NCBI GenBank assembly: GCA_004154925.1
Contig: QJNS01000035.1
Span: 66,899 to 130,898, forward strand
DNA: 64,000 nucleotides
Direction: 5' to 3'
Source of the DNA: Monosporascus cannonballus
Taxonomy: Eukaryota; Ascomycota; Sordariomycetes; Xylariales
The notes under the pieces were generated by a model that did no database searches, was not told the DNA's origin, and saw only the letters and a program-made list of their open reading frames with translations. The position numbers and the translations under genes were made by a program. This document shows, piece after piece, positions 20,925 through 33,029 of this stretch (position 1 is the first letter of the stretch; each line of letters opens with the position of its first letter).

Positions 20925-23900
20925 ATGGTCGAATCTGTCCCGCTGGTAAGGCTCGCCCGCCGGACCTCTCGGGAAGGAATCCCCCTTGACCCGGATCAGC
21001 GAAATTCGCGCAAAGAGTTCGATACGCTCAGTATCACCGAGGTCCTGGACCAGGACCCTCGCCCTATCTTTGCTATTGATCTGGACCCTGATGAGAGCAT
21101 CACCATCGGTTCCAAGAGGGTCTCTCCCATATTTTGTAATTCTGCGCTCCGACTCCACGAGCGATTGCTGGAGGCCGTTGTTGGCAGTGCTTCCGATCCC
21201 TCACAAGCCGCCTACGAAGAGTTCAGCACGTGGGTCACAGGAACCACTCAGTTCGACGATTCCTGGGATGTCTTCCCGAATCCTTTCCTGTTCTCTGATC
21301 TGCTCTGGACTGGCAGTACTGTCAGAAAACGATGGAGGTTAATCTCTGGCAACCTCTGGAGCGGCGGAATTCCCGCTCGTGATCTGTCAATGGTTTCCGG
21401 CGGGGCCGTTCCTGGAGATCGGTCCTGCGAAAAGCAAAGTCAAAAGCCCTCCCAGACGCGAAGACGCTCTATCTCTCCGACGGGGATTAGCTCGAACACG
21501 GGAAGGACGACTCTTGTATCCTCGGAACCGGCTCAACCACCTCGGTTATCGGGCACAAGCTCGAATGCCACAAGCTGTTCCTCGGAAAGCAACAAACTGA
21601 CCCTTTCCACTCCGGAAAAAGCTGTCGCGGATTGGACAGTGCCTAAACCTCAAGGAGTGTTATCGCCACATATCGCCTTCGCCAGGACAGTCCGCTGGGA
21701 AAATACTCCCCTAGGACCTATGAAAATGTGGTCGAGGGAATTCCGTCAGACCGTAAATCTCGTGATGTCGAACCCTCGTAAGTGGTTCTTCGAATCTTTG
21801 TATCCGTATCGGCTTCCCTCATGGCCTACCGCCTTGCTTATTGCCTTCTCCGCATTGCAGCTTTCTGGGCGCCCTTGGAAGTCAGCACGTCGGTCAAACG
21901 GGTGAATACTAACATCGAGTCGCAGATCCCGCCGCTCTATTCTGGGGTAGCGACTTGACAATGTTATATAACGAAGCTTACGCTGTGGAGGTGGCCGGCC
22001 GAAAACACCCGAACCTCATGGGCACAGGATTCTCCGGCCCCTTCTGTAAGCAGTTTCTGGAGTTGCTTCTTCTCCGTTATTCCCCTAGTTCAGGAGTGCA
22101 AATTCTCCAATGGAGACGCTGAGGAGTCGATAGCTCCCGAAACCTGTCTTATAACACCCGATTATTCGCCTAATTAGCCAGGACGACAATTGCTGACTCC
22201 GAATGTTGCAGCGGAGCTGTGGGATTCCGTTAAGGATATCTTCGCTGAGTGCGCGCGGACGGGTATCAGTATCCGAAAGGATGATGATTATTTGCCAATC
22301 GAGCGCCGTGGATTCCTCGAGGAGACGTTCTACTCATGGTCGTGGACGCCTTTGTATGGGGGAACCAGCCAGATCCTAGGGTTTTATAACGCCCCCTTTG
22401 AGGCAACGCAGTCCGTACTAAGGCAGCGGAGGATGCACACCATTCATAAGATAGGGGAAAACCTCTCACGTGCACAGACGAAAAAGCACTTCTGGAAGTT
22501 GCTACTCGAAGGTCTTGAACACAACCACTTCGATGTGCCTTTTGCTCTTCTGTACTCTGTGGGAGAGAACGAAGACGCGGGTCGGTCTTCTGCTTCTTCC
22601 GAGAGCACAAGCACAATATCGACGCGGACGTGTTTTCTTGAAGGCTCCATCGCGGTCCCCGATGGTCATGTTGCGGCTCCTACCCGGATTGATTTGAGCA
22701 GGAGCCCCGAGGGATTCATACCCTCCTTTCGGGAGGCGATGCGCACGAGAGAACCGACTCTGCTGCATACTAGAAATGGGTCGCTTCCCGAGGAACTTCT
22801 GAAGGGAATCGCCTTCCGTGGTTTCGGAGACCCGTGCCGGCAAGCCATCATATTTCCGGTGCGACCTACAAATAGCGAATCTGTCTTGGCGTTCCTTTTG
22901 ATCGGTGTCAACCCCCGCCGCCCATACGACGATGGATATAAGGCATTCACGGCGATGCTGAATAGGCAGTTAGCTACTTCCTTGGCGTCGTATATGCTGT
23001 ACGAAGACGAGGTCCGCCGCAGTCATGATGTAGCCGAGACTGCAGCACTCGAACAACAGCAGCTTTCGCAGCAATTAGCTCTGCAAACTAGCCGTTTGAA
23101 GCGAATGACAGAACTATCGCCCCTCGGGATGTTCCTCCTCAGTCCGGAGGGCATCTTAAGAGAAGGTAACGATCGCTACTTCGAAGTGACTGGCCACCCG
23201 AGGGGGGAGAGCTTCGCAATGTCCTGGATGGAGCAAGTTGAAGATACCAGCAAGAAAACGATGGAAGAGGGGTGGCATCAGCTGATCGTGGATAACATTC
23301 CGTGGACTGGCGAGGTTCAGCTCAAGAGATTAACTGTCCAGCCCACTGGTCTGGATGGTGAAGCCATCGACTATTGGGTGCTCATCTCTGCACAACCGGA
23401 GTTCGCAGAGGACGGTTCCGTGCGTGCTATAATGGGATCGATTACGGACATTTCACATCTGAAATGGGCTCAAGGCTTGCAGAATCGTAGGCTTCAGGAG
23501 GCGGAGGAAACAAGAAGGCACCAGAACGAGTTTATCGATATTACTTCACATGAGATGAGGAACCCTCTAAGTGCCATCCTTCAATGTGCGGACGACATCT
23601 TGTCGACTTTGAAGGAGCACCAGTCGAAAGATCAGGCGCCACCCCCAGAAGCCGTGGAAAGTTGCATTGAGGCAGCCCGGACCATCTCCTTATGCGTGCA
23701 GTTCCAAAAATCCATCGTGGATGACATCCTTACCGTCTCGAAGCTTGACTCCAATCTCCTAGCACTCGCTCCTACGATAGCACAGCCGACCGACGTTGTA
23801 AGCCGCGTCGTGCGAATGTTCGAGCCCGAGCTGCAAGCTAAAGATATCGAAATGACCTGCGAGGTGGAACCAACTTTTACGACACTGGCGGTCGATTGGA

Positions 23901-24979
23901 TGACGCTAGATCCGAGTCGTGTACTTCAGATCCTCATTAACCTTGTTACGAATGCTATCAAATTCACAGCGAGTTCTGCCGAACGGAAGATCACTTTGTC
24001 CACGGGCGTCTCCCGCGATCCGCCGCTATTCCTTGACACCTCGGGTTTCCGATACATTCCGAGGAGGATCCCCAACGCCGGCGTGCTTACGGGTGATGGC
24101 TGGGGAGAGGGTGAGCCACTTTATGTTCGGTTCCAGGTAGAGGACACCGGCTGTGGTCTTACGTCGGACGAGGTCAAGGTCTTGTTTAAACGATTCTCCC
24201 AAGCCTCTCCGCGGACGCACGCCCAATACGGCGGCAGCGGTCTTGGTCTATTCATTTCTCGTCAGCTGGCAGAACTGCACGGCGGTCAGATCGGGGTCTC
24301 ATCCGAGGCCGGGCGTGGCAGCACTTTCGGGTTCTTCATCCAGGCCAGGAGGTCGGCGCCGCCAGACAGCGCGACGACCGGTGATGCCTTCGCGATCGAG
24401 CAGGATCTCGTAGGAGACGACACCCTCTCCCAGCCCATAGCGCCTCAGCGGCAAGATCTGGCGTCGCCGGGCCCCGCATCGGACCTGGTTGCGACCAAAG
24501 CCGTCGCCAGGAAAGAGGCGCAGAAATTCGACCGGCGCGCGCTCGAGGTCCTCGTCGTCGAGGACAACCTCGTGAACCAGAACGTCCTCGTCCGACAGCT
24601 CAAAAAGGTTGGCATGGGCGTCAGCGTCGCCAACGACGGGCTCGAGGCGCTCGACTTTCTCGAGGGGACGGCGTTCTGCCGCGGCGAGGGCGTCGGGCGC
24701 CCGCTCTCGGTCGTCCTAATGGACCTCGAGATGCCCAACATGGACGGGCTCACGTGCGTGCGCGAGATCCGAGCCATGCAGGCGCGCGGCGCCATCGTCG
24801 GCGGCGCCCACGTTCCCGTCATCGCCGTCACGGCCAACGTGCGCGAGGAGCAAATCGCCGCGGCCCGGAGGAGCGGCATGGACGACGTCGTCTCCAAGCC
24901 CTTCCGCATCCCCGACCTCATAGCCAAGATTGAGTCCCTGCTCGTGGGGCTCGGTCTGGCTTCCCCGGCAGAGACGTGA
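20925..24979 (+). CDS. Hybrid histidine kinase (PAS, HisKA, HATPase_c, REC)
   Basis: Sensor kinase of a fungal phosphorelay: it autophosphorylates a His, passes phosphate to its own receiver, then to a YPD1-type transfer protein. Exons are 20925-21777, 21926-22045 and 22212-24979, giving 1,246 residues. Intron 1 (148 bp) has the branch site ACTAAC; intron 2 (166 bp) is introner-like. Visible domains: a Ser/Thr-rich N-terminus with FARTVRWENTPLGP; PAS from about 285 (HPAALFWGSDLTMLYNEAY); a GAF-like region about 385-555; a coiled segment; a second PAS about 620-735; HisKA with H771 in TSHEMRNPLSAI; HATPase with N901 in NLVTNAIKF, DTGCGL (969-974) and GGSGLGLFIS; REC with the ED pair in VVVEDN, acceptor D1162 in LMDLEMPNMDG, and Lys in VSKPF. 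All catalytic residues are present. An in-frame ATG at 20880 would add 15 residues; 20925 gives a more typical start. The ligand is unknown. Confidence 0.92.
22046..22211 (+). repeat. Introner-like intron, copy 3
   Basis: 166-bp second intron of the histidine kinase gene (phase 1, GTAAGC..GCAG). It shares ATTCCCCTAGTTCAGGAG with copies 1 and 2, GATAGCTCCCGAAACCTGTC with copy 1 and GACAATTGCTGACTCCGAATG with both. The other intron of this gene (21778-21925) does not show these blocks. Confidence 0.75.
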
Positions 24980-26509
24980 TGATGGTCCTCGGATCGATTG
25001 TTCGTGGGTATGCATCTATTATGGTCGGACCGACGCGGCAGCGCGTTGTGGCTTAGATATCTCAGAGCGTCGTCACGTCGCTGCTTTGGGCCCACCTGTC
25101 CCGGCAGCTCTAGTCTTCGGCGCGGTGGTGCCGTAGCGCCTGCCTTGGGCGCAGTCCTCGTCAGTTGAGGGGGTGGTTGAAATCATTGGTTAGGCCGGAG
25201 CCAACGGGTACCTGTTGACACCACCAGCGCTGCGGTGGTTCTGCGTCGCCGTGAGCCACTTAGCATTAGTTGTGTTGGAGCTCGGCAACCTGGAACGGTT
25301 GTTTATTTTCACGATTGCGCCCGCTATCACAGGAATAGACGGCAAATGGACATAAGTAGTGGTTCCTCTGAACGACCGCCGCCGTCACCATCGCGTCCTG
25401 TGTTTCTCCGCTCCGGGATGGCTACTCATGCTGGATAGCGGGCCAAGGGTTGCTATCCGCTGGTTCCTAATCGCATGTCCGCATAGGCCGGGGACGACGG
25501 CCGGGGCGGGGTTCTTGGCCGTCAGGGCTGCTCCCTGGGGCCAACTTTTCTCGCATCCGCCGGTTCTCGAGGCGCGGTCAACGTGCAATGAGCTCTTCCG
25601 GGAGCCGGGAGGTGCGCGCGCTTCAACGCCCGTCGCGCATGAGGCATCCTAGACCGACCATTATCGGATCGAAAGCCGCCGCGTTCCGAACTTAAGACTC
25701 AGGGCCTCGGTGGTGTCAACAGGGGCAATATTCCAGTCGGGAATTGCGCCAGGCGGTCAGGGGTTATCGACGGGCTCTTCCGGTCTGTTATTAGCTACTA
25801 TGTATTATGTAGAATTCGTACGACACGTGGACCCTAGGAGCTTGGGAGAGGTTAAAACGTAGGTTCTCCAGCGTAGACGCCGGTACTCACCCTCCATCTA
25901 TCTGTCTACGACACGTAGACCGCAGCGTCGCAGCAACGGTTGCGGAACGAGACCTCCCCTCACGCTGATTATTCCAGTGACTTGGTCGCGTAGCACGCTT
26001 ACGTAGCGCAGAGCCCCTGTCATAGAAGACGAACTTTAGATATAGGTAATAAATCGAACACGACGCCGCTTTTGAAATTCGTCCAACTCTTTGGCATGTA
26101 AAGGGCCGCCTGTGCTGCCCTTTTATCGTCTACACCTTCTGAAATAGAGGCTGACACCATGCTCTACAATGCTTCGCTATATGGCAATCAGATGCTGAGG
26201 CCGGTATGCAATGCCAGCCATAGCTAGCCAGTACATGTAACTAAATTCACCGCGCATACGACTCGTCCCCTACCATTCACTCCAGATAGAGCCGCAGCAT
26301 CACATGACACCGTCCACGCACAAAGCCGAAAGCAAAAGATGTACAACAAACATAGGCTTTCGCCAAGGGGAGCGACAAGAGTTCTCGCCAGATCGAAGAA
26401 CCAAGTTGCTCAACATCACCCGCAGTGGCTTGTCTGAACACTCATCAGCCGAGAACATGTCGGACCCAGTCCAGCCCGGCCCGACCCCGCGACGGCTGTC
26501 GCCCGCGGG
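24980..26509. other. Convergent intergenic region
   Basis: This lies between the 3' ends of the histidine kinase (+) and Argonaute (-) genes. No coding region recognised. It contains a 15-bp inverted repeat pair bounding about 513 bp (entered separately) and two ACGACACGT-G/A-GACC sites near 25820 and 25908. Confidence 0.4.
25211..25723. repeat. Possible short inverted-repeat element
   Basis: CCTGTTGACACCACC at 25211-25225 is found as its perfect reverse complement at 25709-25723. The 513-bp interval could be a MITE-like element, but no target duplication is evident at its edges and the internal sequence has no recognised coding region. The match is long for chance within 500 bp but not conclusive. 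Confidence 0.35.
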
Positions 26510-29500
26510 TTAGATGTAGTACATGGTATCCTTGAGTTTCGGGTGGATGCGGGCGCCCATGAGGCGCGCGCGGCTGTCGCTCGAGACGGACTGGTTGTCG
26601 TCGGCGCGCTCGAAGAGGTCGGCCATGTAGACGCGCTGGCGCGTGCACAGGATGTCAGCGTAGTAGGCGGGTGGGCAGATGCTGACGGCCTTGGTTGCGC
26701 GGCCGAACAGGTAGCACATCTCGTGCGTCACCCGCTCCAGCGCGTTGGCCGCGTCCGCCCCAACCATACTGCGGAAGATCTCGTCTAAGAGAACCGTGTA
26801 GTGCGCCGGGCGTGCAGTTCCTGTGGGCGGTGAGAAATTATGCTAGTCAATGTACATCCGTAAGAAAAGGAGGGTGGGCTCTCGCAACTGGGCCGAACGG
26901 AAAGAAAGGGGGGGAGGCTTACCCTGGAGCGCTTGGTGCGCCGTTAGAAAGAAATCCCAGATGTGGGCTTGCGTGACGCCGCGGTCCACCACGGTGCCGT
27001 TGGTGATGTTGCGCGAGTTCGTCATATGGTTCTTGTCAGTAGGGTAGAAGCGTGTCTGGTGGCGCTTGACCGACACGACCAAGGAGATCTTAGGCGACGC
27101 CTTGGCCGGATACGTGCTCTTGCAGGCGGCCCGCATGTAGGGGAGCTCCTTCTGCAGGACCTGTTCGAACTGGCCCTCGGAGACGCCGTCTCGGAATATG
27201 ATGATGTTCTCCGGGAGACGGTTCTGGTTGTGTCGCTGCCAGAGCCTGAGCCTCTCGACGAACGCATCCTCGAGGCTCTTGTCGAGCATTTCGACCCTAC
27301 CGGCTTGCGCCCATGCTGAGGCTGGCCACTGTCCGAGGTCCTTATCTATGCTCGCCACGAGTCCGACCAGACTGGGCAAGTTGTCCGCGTTGCCGGAAAG
27401 GTTCGTCGGGTGCGTCACGTCGTAACCGACGACCATGGTCTTACCGTCTTTGATAATACTGATGTCGTCTCCCAACTTATGGTTCGTCCCGCCCATCTTG
27501 AGGTTAACCTTGAGGGCGACGTTGGCGAAGTATTGGGGTGAGCCTCCGTTCTTAATCAGATTCCTGCGCACCACACAGACCGTAGGATAGCCGAACTCAA
27601 CGTCTCCCAGTGTCTTGACCACGTTATAAATGGGTTTATCCTGTTTCGGCAGCACAACGAAGACAAAGTCCGGGTTTTGCGCATTAAGCCCCTGGAACGC
27701 CTGTCTGAGGTTGCTAATGAACTGTCCTCTAGTTGAGACATTAATGCCCCTAGCGTTTAGAGACCTAGACTCGATAGCGACGCCCATGCTTTGCATGAAA
27801 GCCACCCATTTTCCCACGACGTTGACGACCTCATCATCATCGCGCGGGTCGATGTGGATGAAGGACCACTTAGTAATCTTCCTCCCAGACTTAACCACGC
27901 GGACGTTTCGCATATTCCACGAGCCCTGGTTGACAGGGGCTTCCTGTTTCCCGGAGTACATGACCCTCGGCTGGACGAGCTCGCGGCCTTTCACAGTCAA
28001 CAGCTGCTTGTCCACCGATATGCCAAATTCATTCTAGATACTGTAAGCATTCACACCGGCTGAAATTAGCCAGGACAAGTCACTCACAAGCTTCGGGTTT
28101 GCGTCAAGCTGCAGACACATGCGACCGATGGTGGCCAGCGACGTCGCGTTCGCAAAAGGTGATCGACAAGCGGAAAGAATCATTTGTGCCGTCTCGGCCG
28201 GATTTGTCTTGCGCCGAAGCGGTTGGCCTGGAATAACTTCAACCAACTCGGCAGGCATGTAAACGGGTCTCGTCGGTGACCCGACATTGATGACTGGGAG
28301 GTTTCGGTCCACTTGCATTCCGTATCCTATCGACCTGAGTCAGAATGTGTTACGAGTTCGCGGCGTAATGACGTACTCTTCTCGAAGTAATCGGCAACGC
28401 TGATGTAGGCATCCGCCGGGAGGCCAGCCGGGGCCGGTGCTCTCAAATAGAATTGCACCTCGTGAGGTCTAGCGCCCGAATATGCAATCTTAGGTTTCGG
28501 CTCACCCGAAGAACCGTCATATTTAGTAGCTAGTCCAGTAATGGTTTTCTCCCCTGTTCGGGCCACCCCGGATGGTTTTTTACCCTTCTTCCCAGATGTG
28601 CCCTTCTCGGGTAAGTATGTAACTCGCGCTCGGAGCTTGGACAAGGATTTGTGCAAGTTCTGGAGGGAACCGCTATCCCTGAGATCGTAGTCCTTCATCA
28701 AGTCGCTCACTCGGCCGGCAGAGCGGAAGACTCCGTGAGTCACGTTGGCATTGAGAAGTAGCCGGCCGGTCGCTGGACGGGCACTTTGAAAATAGCCACG
28801 AATGAGTGTGTTGAAGTCGATCGGACCGAGGCTGAACTTTTGGTCGTCGCGGTCCAAGGGGAAATACCGGCTTCGACCGATGGAAGCGACGGCGGCGCTT
28901 GCTCGAGCGCTATGGCCAATAATAACGCTAACGGCATCAACTGCAGACGTAAACTTGGGAAACGAGGTGCCGCCGGTGGGATCCCGCATGGTACGGAGGT
29001 AATTTAACAGCTGAGACATGTCGATAAACGTAGGCCCGTTGAACTTAACATTATACTGGTCGTCCTTGTTCTCGATGGTGTAGTTGACAGTAACCATATT
29101 GTCTTTGGGAAGAGAAAGCGGTTTAAGCGAGACCACCTGGCTCTTGAACTCCGAGACTAAGGGCACCCCTTTGCCGATCCGCTCAAGGGCCACGTTGACG
29201 ATGTAATGTAGCTTTCTACCTTTGGCATCTCGTGGCTGGGCTTTCGTGCCTTCCTTCTTGACGGGTGTGACCTCAATTGCATATTGGTAAAGCTCATTCG
29301 CAGGGACATCAAGTTTGAAATAATTGGCCCAGAGGATGACTTCCTTCCCATTGGTGCCAAACGCGGGGCGACAGGGGAAGTAGCTGTCGGATGACGGTTC
29401 GTTGCTCTTGGTTGCCGAGACCTTTAGCTTCGACATCTTGCCTGTAACAGCAAGCGTTCCAAGATGTTCTTTCAGGATCTTATCTTCAAGGTCCGTGATT

Positions 29501-29872
29501 GCTTTCTCAGGGGCCGGTACGGTCGCACCCTGTCTAAGAGTCTTATCAGTTGAGCTGTAAGACACCAGTGGAGATGGCAACATACCCGAAAACGTCAGAC
29601 TCGCCGACGAACTTTCCGCCACCGAAACCACCGCCACGGCCTCCGCGTCCACCACGGAAGTCACCTCCGCGCCCCCCACGATAGTCACCTCCGCCTCGTC
29701 CGCCCCGGTATTCACCTCCACCGCGTCCGCCCCGAAAGTCGCCGCCACCCCGAGGTCCGGAGAACGCGCTACCACCGCGGCCGCCCTGATAATCACCGCC
29801 ACCACGCCCACCGCGGGGTCCGCCGCGGTCACCACGCCCTCCGCGGGATTGACCTCGTCCTCGGTCTGCCAT
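26510..29872 (-). CDS. Argonaute (QDE-2/AGO-like) small-RNA effector
   Basis: Binds small RNAs and cleaves or silences complementary transcripts (quelling/RNAi). Exons, 5' to 3' on the minus strand: 29613-29872, 28377-29554, 28088-28326, 26923-28033, 26510-26820; 1,032 residues. The N-terminal 85 residues are RGG/GGDYRGG repeats, as in QDE-2. Then come the N domain, L1 with YFQSARPATGRLLLNANVTHGVF, PAZ (about 380-490), MID and PIWI. Slicer residues by alignment to human AGO2 are D764 (GYDVTHP), E807 (RVEML), D841 (FRDGVSEGQF) and H936 (TARPAHY): a complete DEDH set. It ends in MYYI, as Argonautes do. Introns 2 and 3 use TAG acceptors (50 and 54 bp); the frames force this. Intron 1 is 58 bp if GTTCGT is the donor; the alternative GTATGT donor would leave only 31 bp, so the exon 1 end is the least certain point. 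It probably acts against transposons like those next door. Confidence 0.93.
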
Positions 29873-30102
29873 TCCGCGATCGATTCCGTTACGAGCCAGG
29901 CCCAAGCATTTAAAGCTGTGGCAGAGCTCGTTGCTGATTAAGAAAATACCGGGGAAATATGCAGAGAACGGCGACAAGGAAGCTATTGGGCGAGGTGAGT
30001 AGCAGAACTAAATGAGGCCAGCAACGAAAGAAAGGGGCCGGCGGCAAAGGGGAGGAACGTGAGCAAGGATGGAGTCTGAAGCTGCAGCATGTATATATGC
30101 GC

Positions 30103-30113
30103 GTATATATAGG
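30103..30113 (-). promoter_or_regulatory. TATA-like element upstream of the Argonaute gene
   Basis: CTATATATAC read on the minus strand, followed by a pyrimidine-rich stretch (CCTTTGCCGCCGGCCCCTTT region at about 30030-30050) before the ATG at 29872. Placement about 235 bp upstream is plausible for a core promoter. No experimental evidence. Confidence 0.3.
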
Positions 30114-30119
30114 CACAGG

Positions 30120-31719
30120 TATCTCTGGCTTGTCAATCAGAGGCAGACATGATTAGAATGGAACAGAGTAGGGCTCTGCTAAGTGGGTCACAATCCAACC
30201 CCCTTTATCGGCGCGATGTGGGCAGTCTAATACTGGAAAACAACTTACATATGGCAAAGGTGGAAGCGATAAACCGTATACAACGGAGCTCAAAGGAAAA
30301 GAAATGGGATAACAATGCAATGGACAAGTGTGCGGGGTTATAATGTAGGCATATGGTGATGGCGCTTGTCCGGGGATTGGAGCTCCAAGGCAACTAAACC
30401 AACGGCTTCGATACCCGATTAGCCAGCCGACATTGAGCCGCAATATTTAGGTTTGTACGAATATCGGCATAACCCAAAGGAAAGAAGAAACCATAAGAAT
30501 GAGCATCCTAGGATCAGCTGGAGTAGGCAGCTTTTATGCTTCTTGTGTGATAATGGTACTGAAGTATGAACTACTGGGCTTAAGAGGCGAAGAAGGGATA
30601 GCATCGACCAACAAGCACTCAGGGATGAGGGAGGCGAGATCCGCCTACTGTTATGCCCATGGCGGGGTCAAGTCACGGCTGCCACGGCAGCTGTGAAACC
30701 ACGCGCCAAAAACATCGTCACTGTATTGCAATGCAGACATCATAGTTCGCCTTCGACACACTTCTAATGGCACGTCGTATCTGTTTTCCGAAATACAAAA
30801 CTTATACAATGCAACAGAGGACATTGGCAGTAGGAGGGAGGAATAGCGGTTCGGCGGATATCTATTACCCGGTGACTCAACTACTAGGTAACCAGTATAT
30901 ACCTTCCTGCAGAAGGCCTCCAGCTAGCCTCGCTGGCACTTAACCCACACAACAGTGCACGCAACTACACGCCTGGAAGAATCAAGACTGTACCTGTCTC
31001 CCCTCTTCTCTTGTCCGGACGATAAAGAGAGTGTTCTCAGCTTTCCTCGTTTATGATAAGAAAAGTCAGAGAGAAGATACGTGAACTGCTGTCTGGCCAC
31101 AATTAATACCCTAGCTCCCGGTGGAATTCGTCCTGTCGTACCCGCGAACTATAGCCCTCCAGCACAGAGCATCCTCTGCCGAGACTCACACCGCCAATCA
31201 TTGCTTTTCCCTAGGGAACCGGGATAAGAAGATCGTCTACGCAGCTGTGTGCCGATCACGCCAATCGGGCATGCTGCTTCGGCCCAAAAATCCTGCCAAG
31301 CTCTGCCAGCACAGTTTCCTCCATTGGGCACAATGTAATCCCGCGAAAAAGTATTAGTTGGAAATAACAACTTCACCGTTTCCGATCTGTAACGGATACC
31401 GACAGATTCCGATTGCAATCAGTGGTAATTGCTTATGAACGCAGACGCTCCCATCGACATGGGTTTGCAGCATACCTACCCAGTGGTACCGTACCCTCTC
31501 ATGCAAAGTCAACCGGGGAGAAGACGACGGTTGGACAAGGCGGTACAGTGCAGTCATCTCTCGGATCACTACGGATACATCCTAGTGGCGGGCCTCCCGC
31601 GTTACTAACCTAGCCCAGATGTCCTATCGTCAATGATGTATGGGACTCGCTTGAGATCTAGCCGCTAGGTGGCTGACGCAAATCCGCGCCCCATGGATTA
31701 TGCATGATTGCTTGCAGCC
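30120..31719. other. Spacer between Argonaute gene and transposon island
   Basis: No gene recognised. Base composition is normal and the reading frames carry no motif. The region ends abruptly at the TA target site of the first Fot1-type element. Confidence 0.45.
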
Positions 31720-31721
31720 TA

Positions 31722-31761
31722 ACCTCGGACACCACCTAATGCATAGCCCTAGCAATGCATA
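31722..31761. repeat. Left TIR of the first Fot1-type element
   Basis: 40 bp, identical to the reverse complement of 40814-40853. It contains the motif ATGCATA twice (direct, spaced by GCCCTAGCA). The identity actually extends 3 bp outwards over the TA and one more base. Confidence 0.92.
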
Positions 31762-32611
31762 GCCAAAATACACACAAATTGATAATTACCTACACATTTC
31801 AAAGCCTTTTAACAACGTAACAACGTATTTCTTGATAAAATGAAGTTATTTAGGCTATTTAGATTTGCGCTGCCTTTTTTTAGCAGGTTACTTTTCAGTA
31901 TAACTGTTAATTATGACCTGATCACCAGCTTTTATAGGCTTTAAATGCTTAATAACTTTGTTTTCAGCCGATCTGATATCTAATAAATTCGTAAAAATCT
32001 TATTCGGTTGCTTAATAACAATTTGGCGTTTGCGACCTTCGTATTTCTCAAGTTTCGTTTGCAAAAGCTGATTATTATGGCAGAAAATGGCGTTTTTGGT
32101 ATTAAAATTATTAAGCCTTTTGGCAGCTTTAGTTATTACCTTCCGTATATCGCAAAACGTTTCCGCCTGATTACGTAAGGCCGTTCGCATGTTTTTCCGT
32201 AGTTTTAGGACCTTGTAAAAATATATATGATTTCGTTTTAGCTGTTAATTATTTGTTCCGGGGGTGTTTTCGACTTAAAGGCCGGCTGGGGTGCTATTTC
32301 GGGATCTTTTAATACCATTTCGGATTTAAAAAGAAATAAACCGGTATAACGTTATCCAGATTTAATGTTTTTGTCGGTAAAGGTAATTTCAGTAATTTCG
32401 CGATACGTTTTTAACATATAACGTTTATATTCGGAAATTATTATAAGTAATTTGTTAATTTTTCGCAAAATAGTACGATATTTTTTTTAAATACGAAAAA
32501 TACGATAACGTTAAATAATTAAAAATTATTATTTAAATAAGATAAAAGATATATAAAAGCAACTTTATTTTTAAAGTATTTTTATATAAAAATAAAAAAT
32601 ACATATATAAT

Positions 32612-33025
32612 TATAATAAACTTATTATATATTTATTTAAAAATATAAGTAATATCTGAAAAAAGTTTTAATTTATAAATAATAATAAGGCGAAAAATAA
32701 TTTAATATATTTGTTAAAAAAATTTTACGGTATTTTTTTTTATTAAAAATAATATAATTATTTTTAATTAAAAATTTAAATTAATAATTAAGGAATAAAA
32801 TTAAATAAATATTATTTATACAAAAAACCGATTTATTATATATCCTAATTCTTAAAATGAATATGTCGTAAATCTGTTAAATCTGTATAATCTGGTCCCC
32901 AGATTACCCAGATTAACCAGATTACCTTAGGAGCTAAGCCCTTCGCCCGGAGTTCAGCCGTGGCAGGTCCGCGCTAGGCCTTAAAGGTTAATTTTCTCGA
33001 AACAGGAACCCCTGTTCCTATAACA
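32612..33025 (-). repeat. 3' LTR of the Gypsy element
   Basis: 414 bp, matching 39493-39906 throughout with mostly C/T and G/A differences (for example TATAATAAAC versus TATAACGAAC at the start). The last 150 bp keep a GC-richer core (TCCGCGCTAGGCCTTAAAGG). Confidence 0.9.
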
Positions 33026-33029
33026 CTAT

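Noticed and set aside
24445..25095. 216-codon minus-strand frame over the histidine kinase receiver domain
   Set aside because: Ser/Thr/Arg-rich shadow; the plus strand encodes intact REC motifs.
29555..29585. 31-bp intron in the Argonaute gene with GTATGT donor
   Set aside because: Too short for efficient splicing in ascomycetes. The GTTCGT donor 27 bp upstream keeps frame and gives 58 bp.
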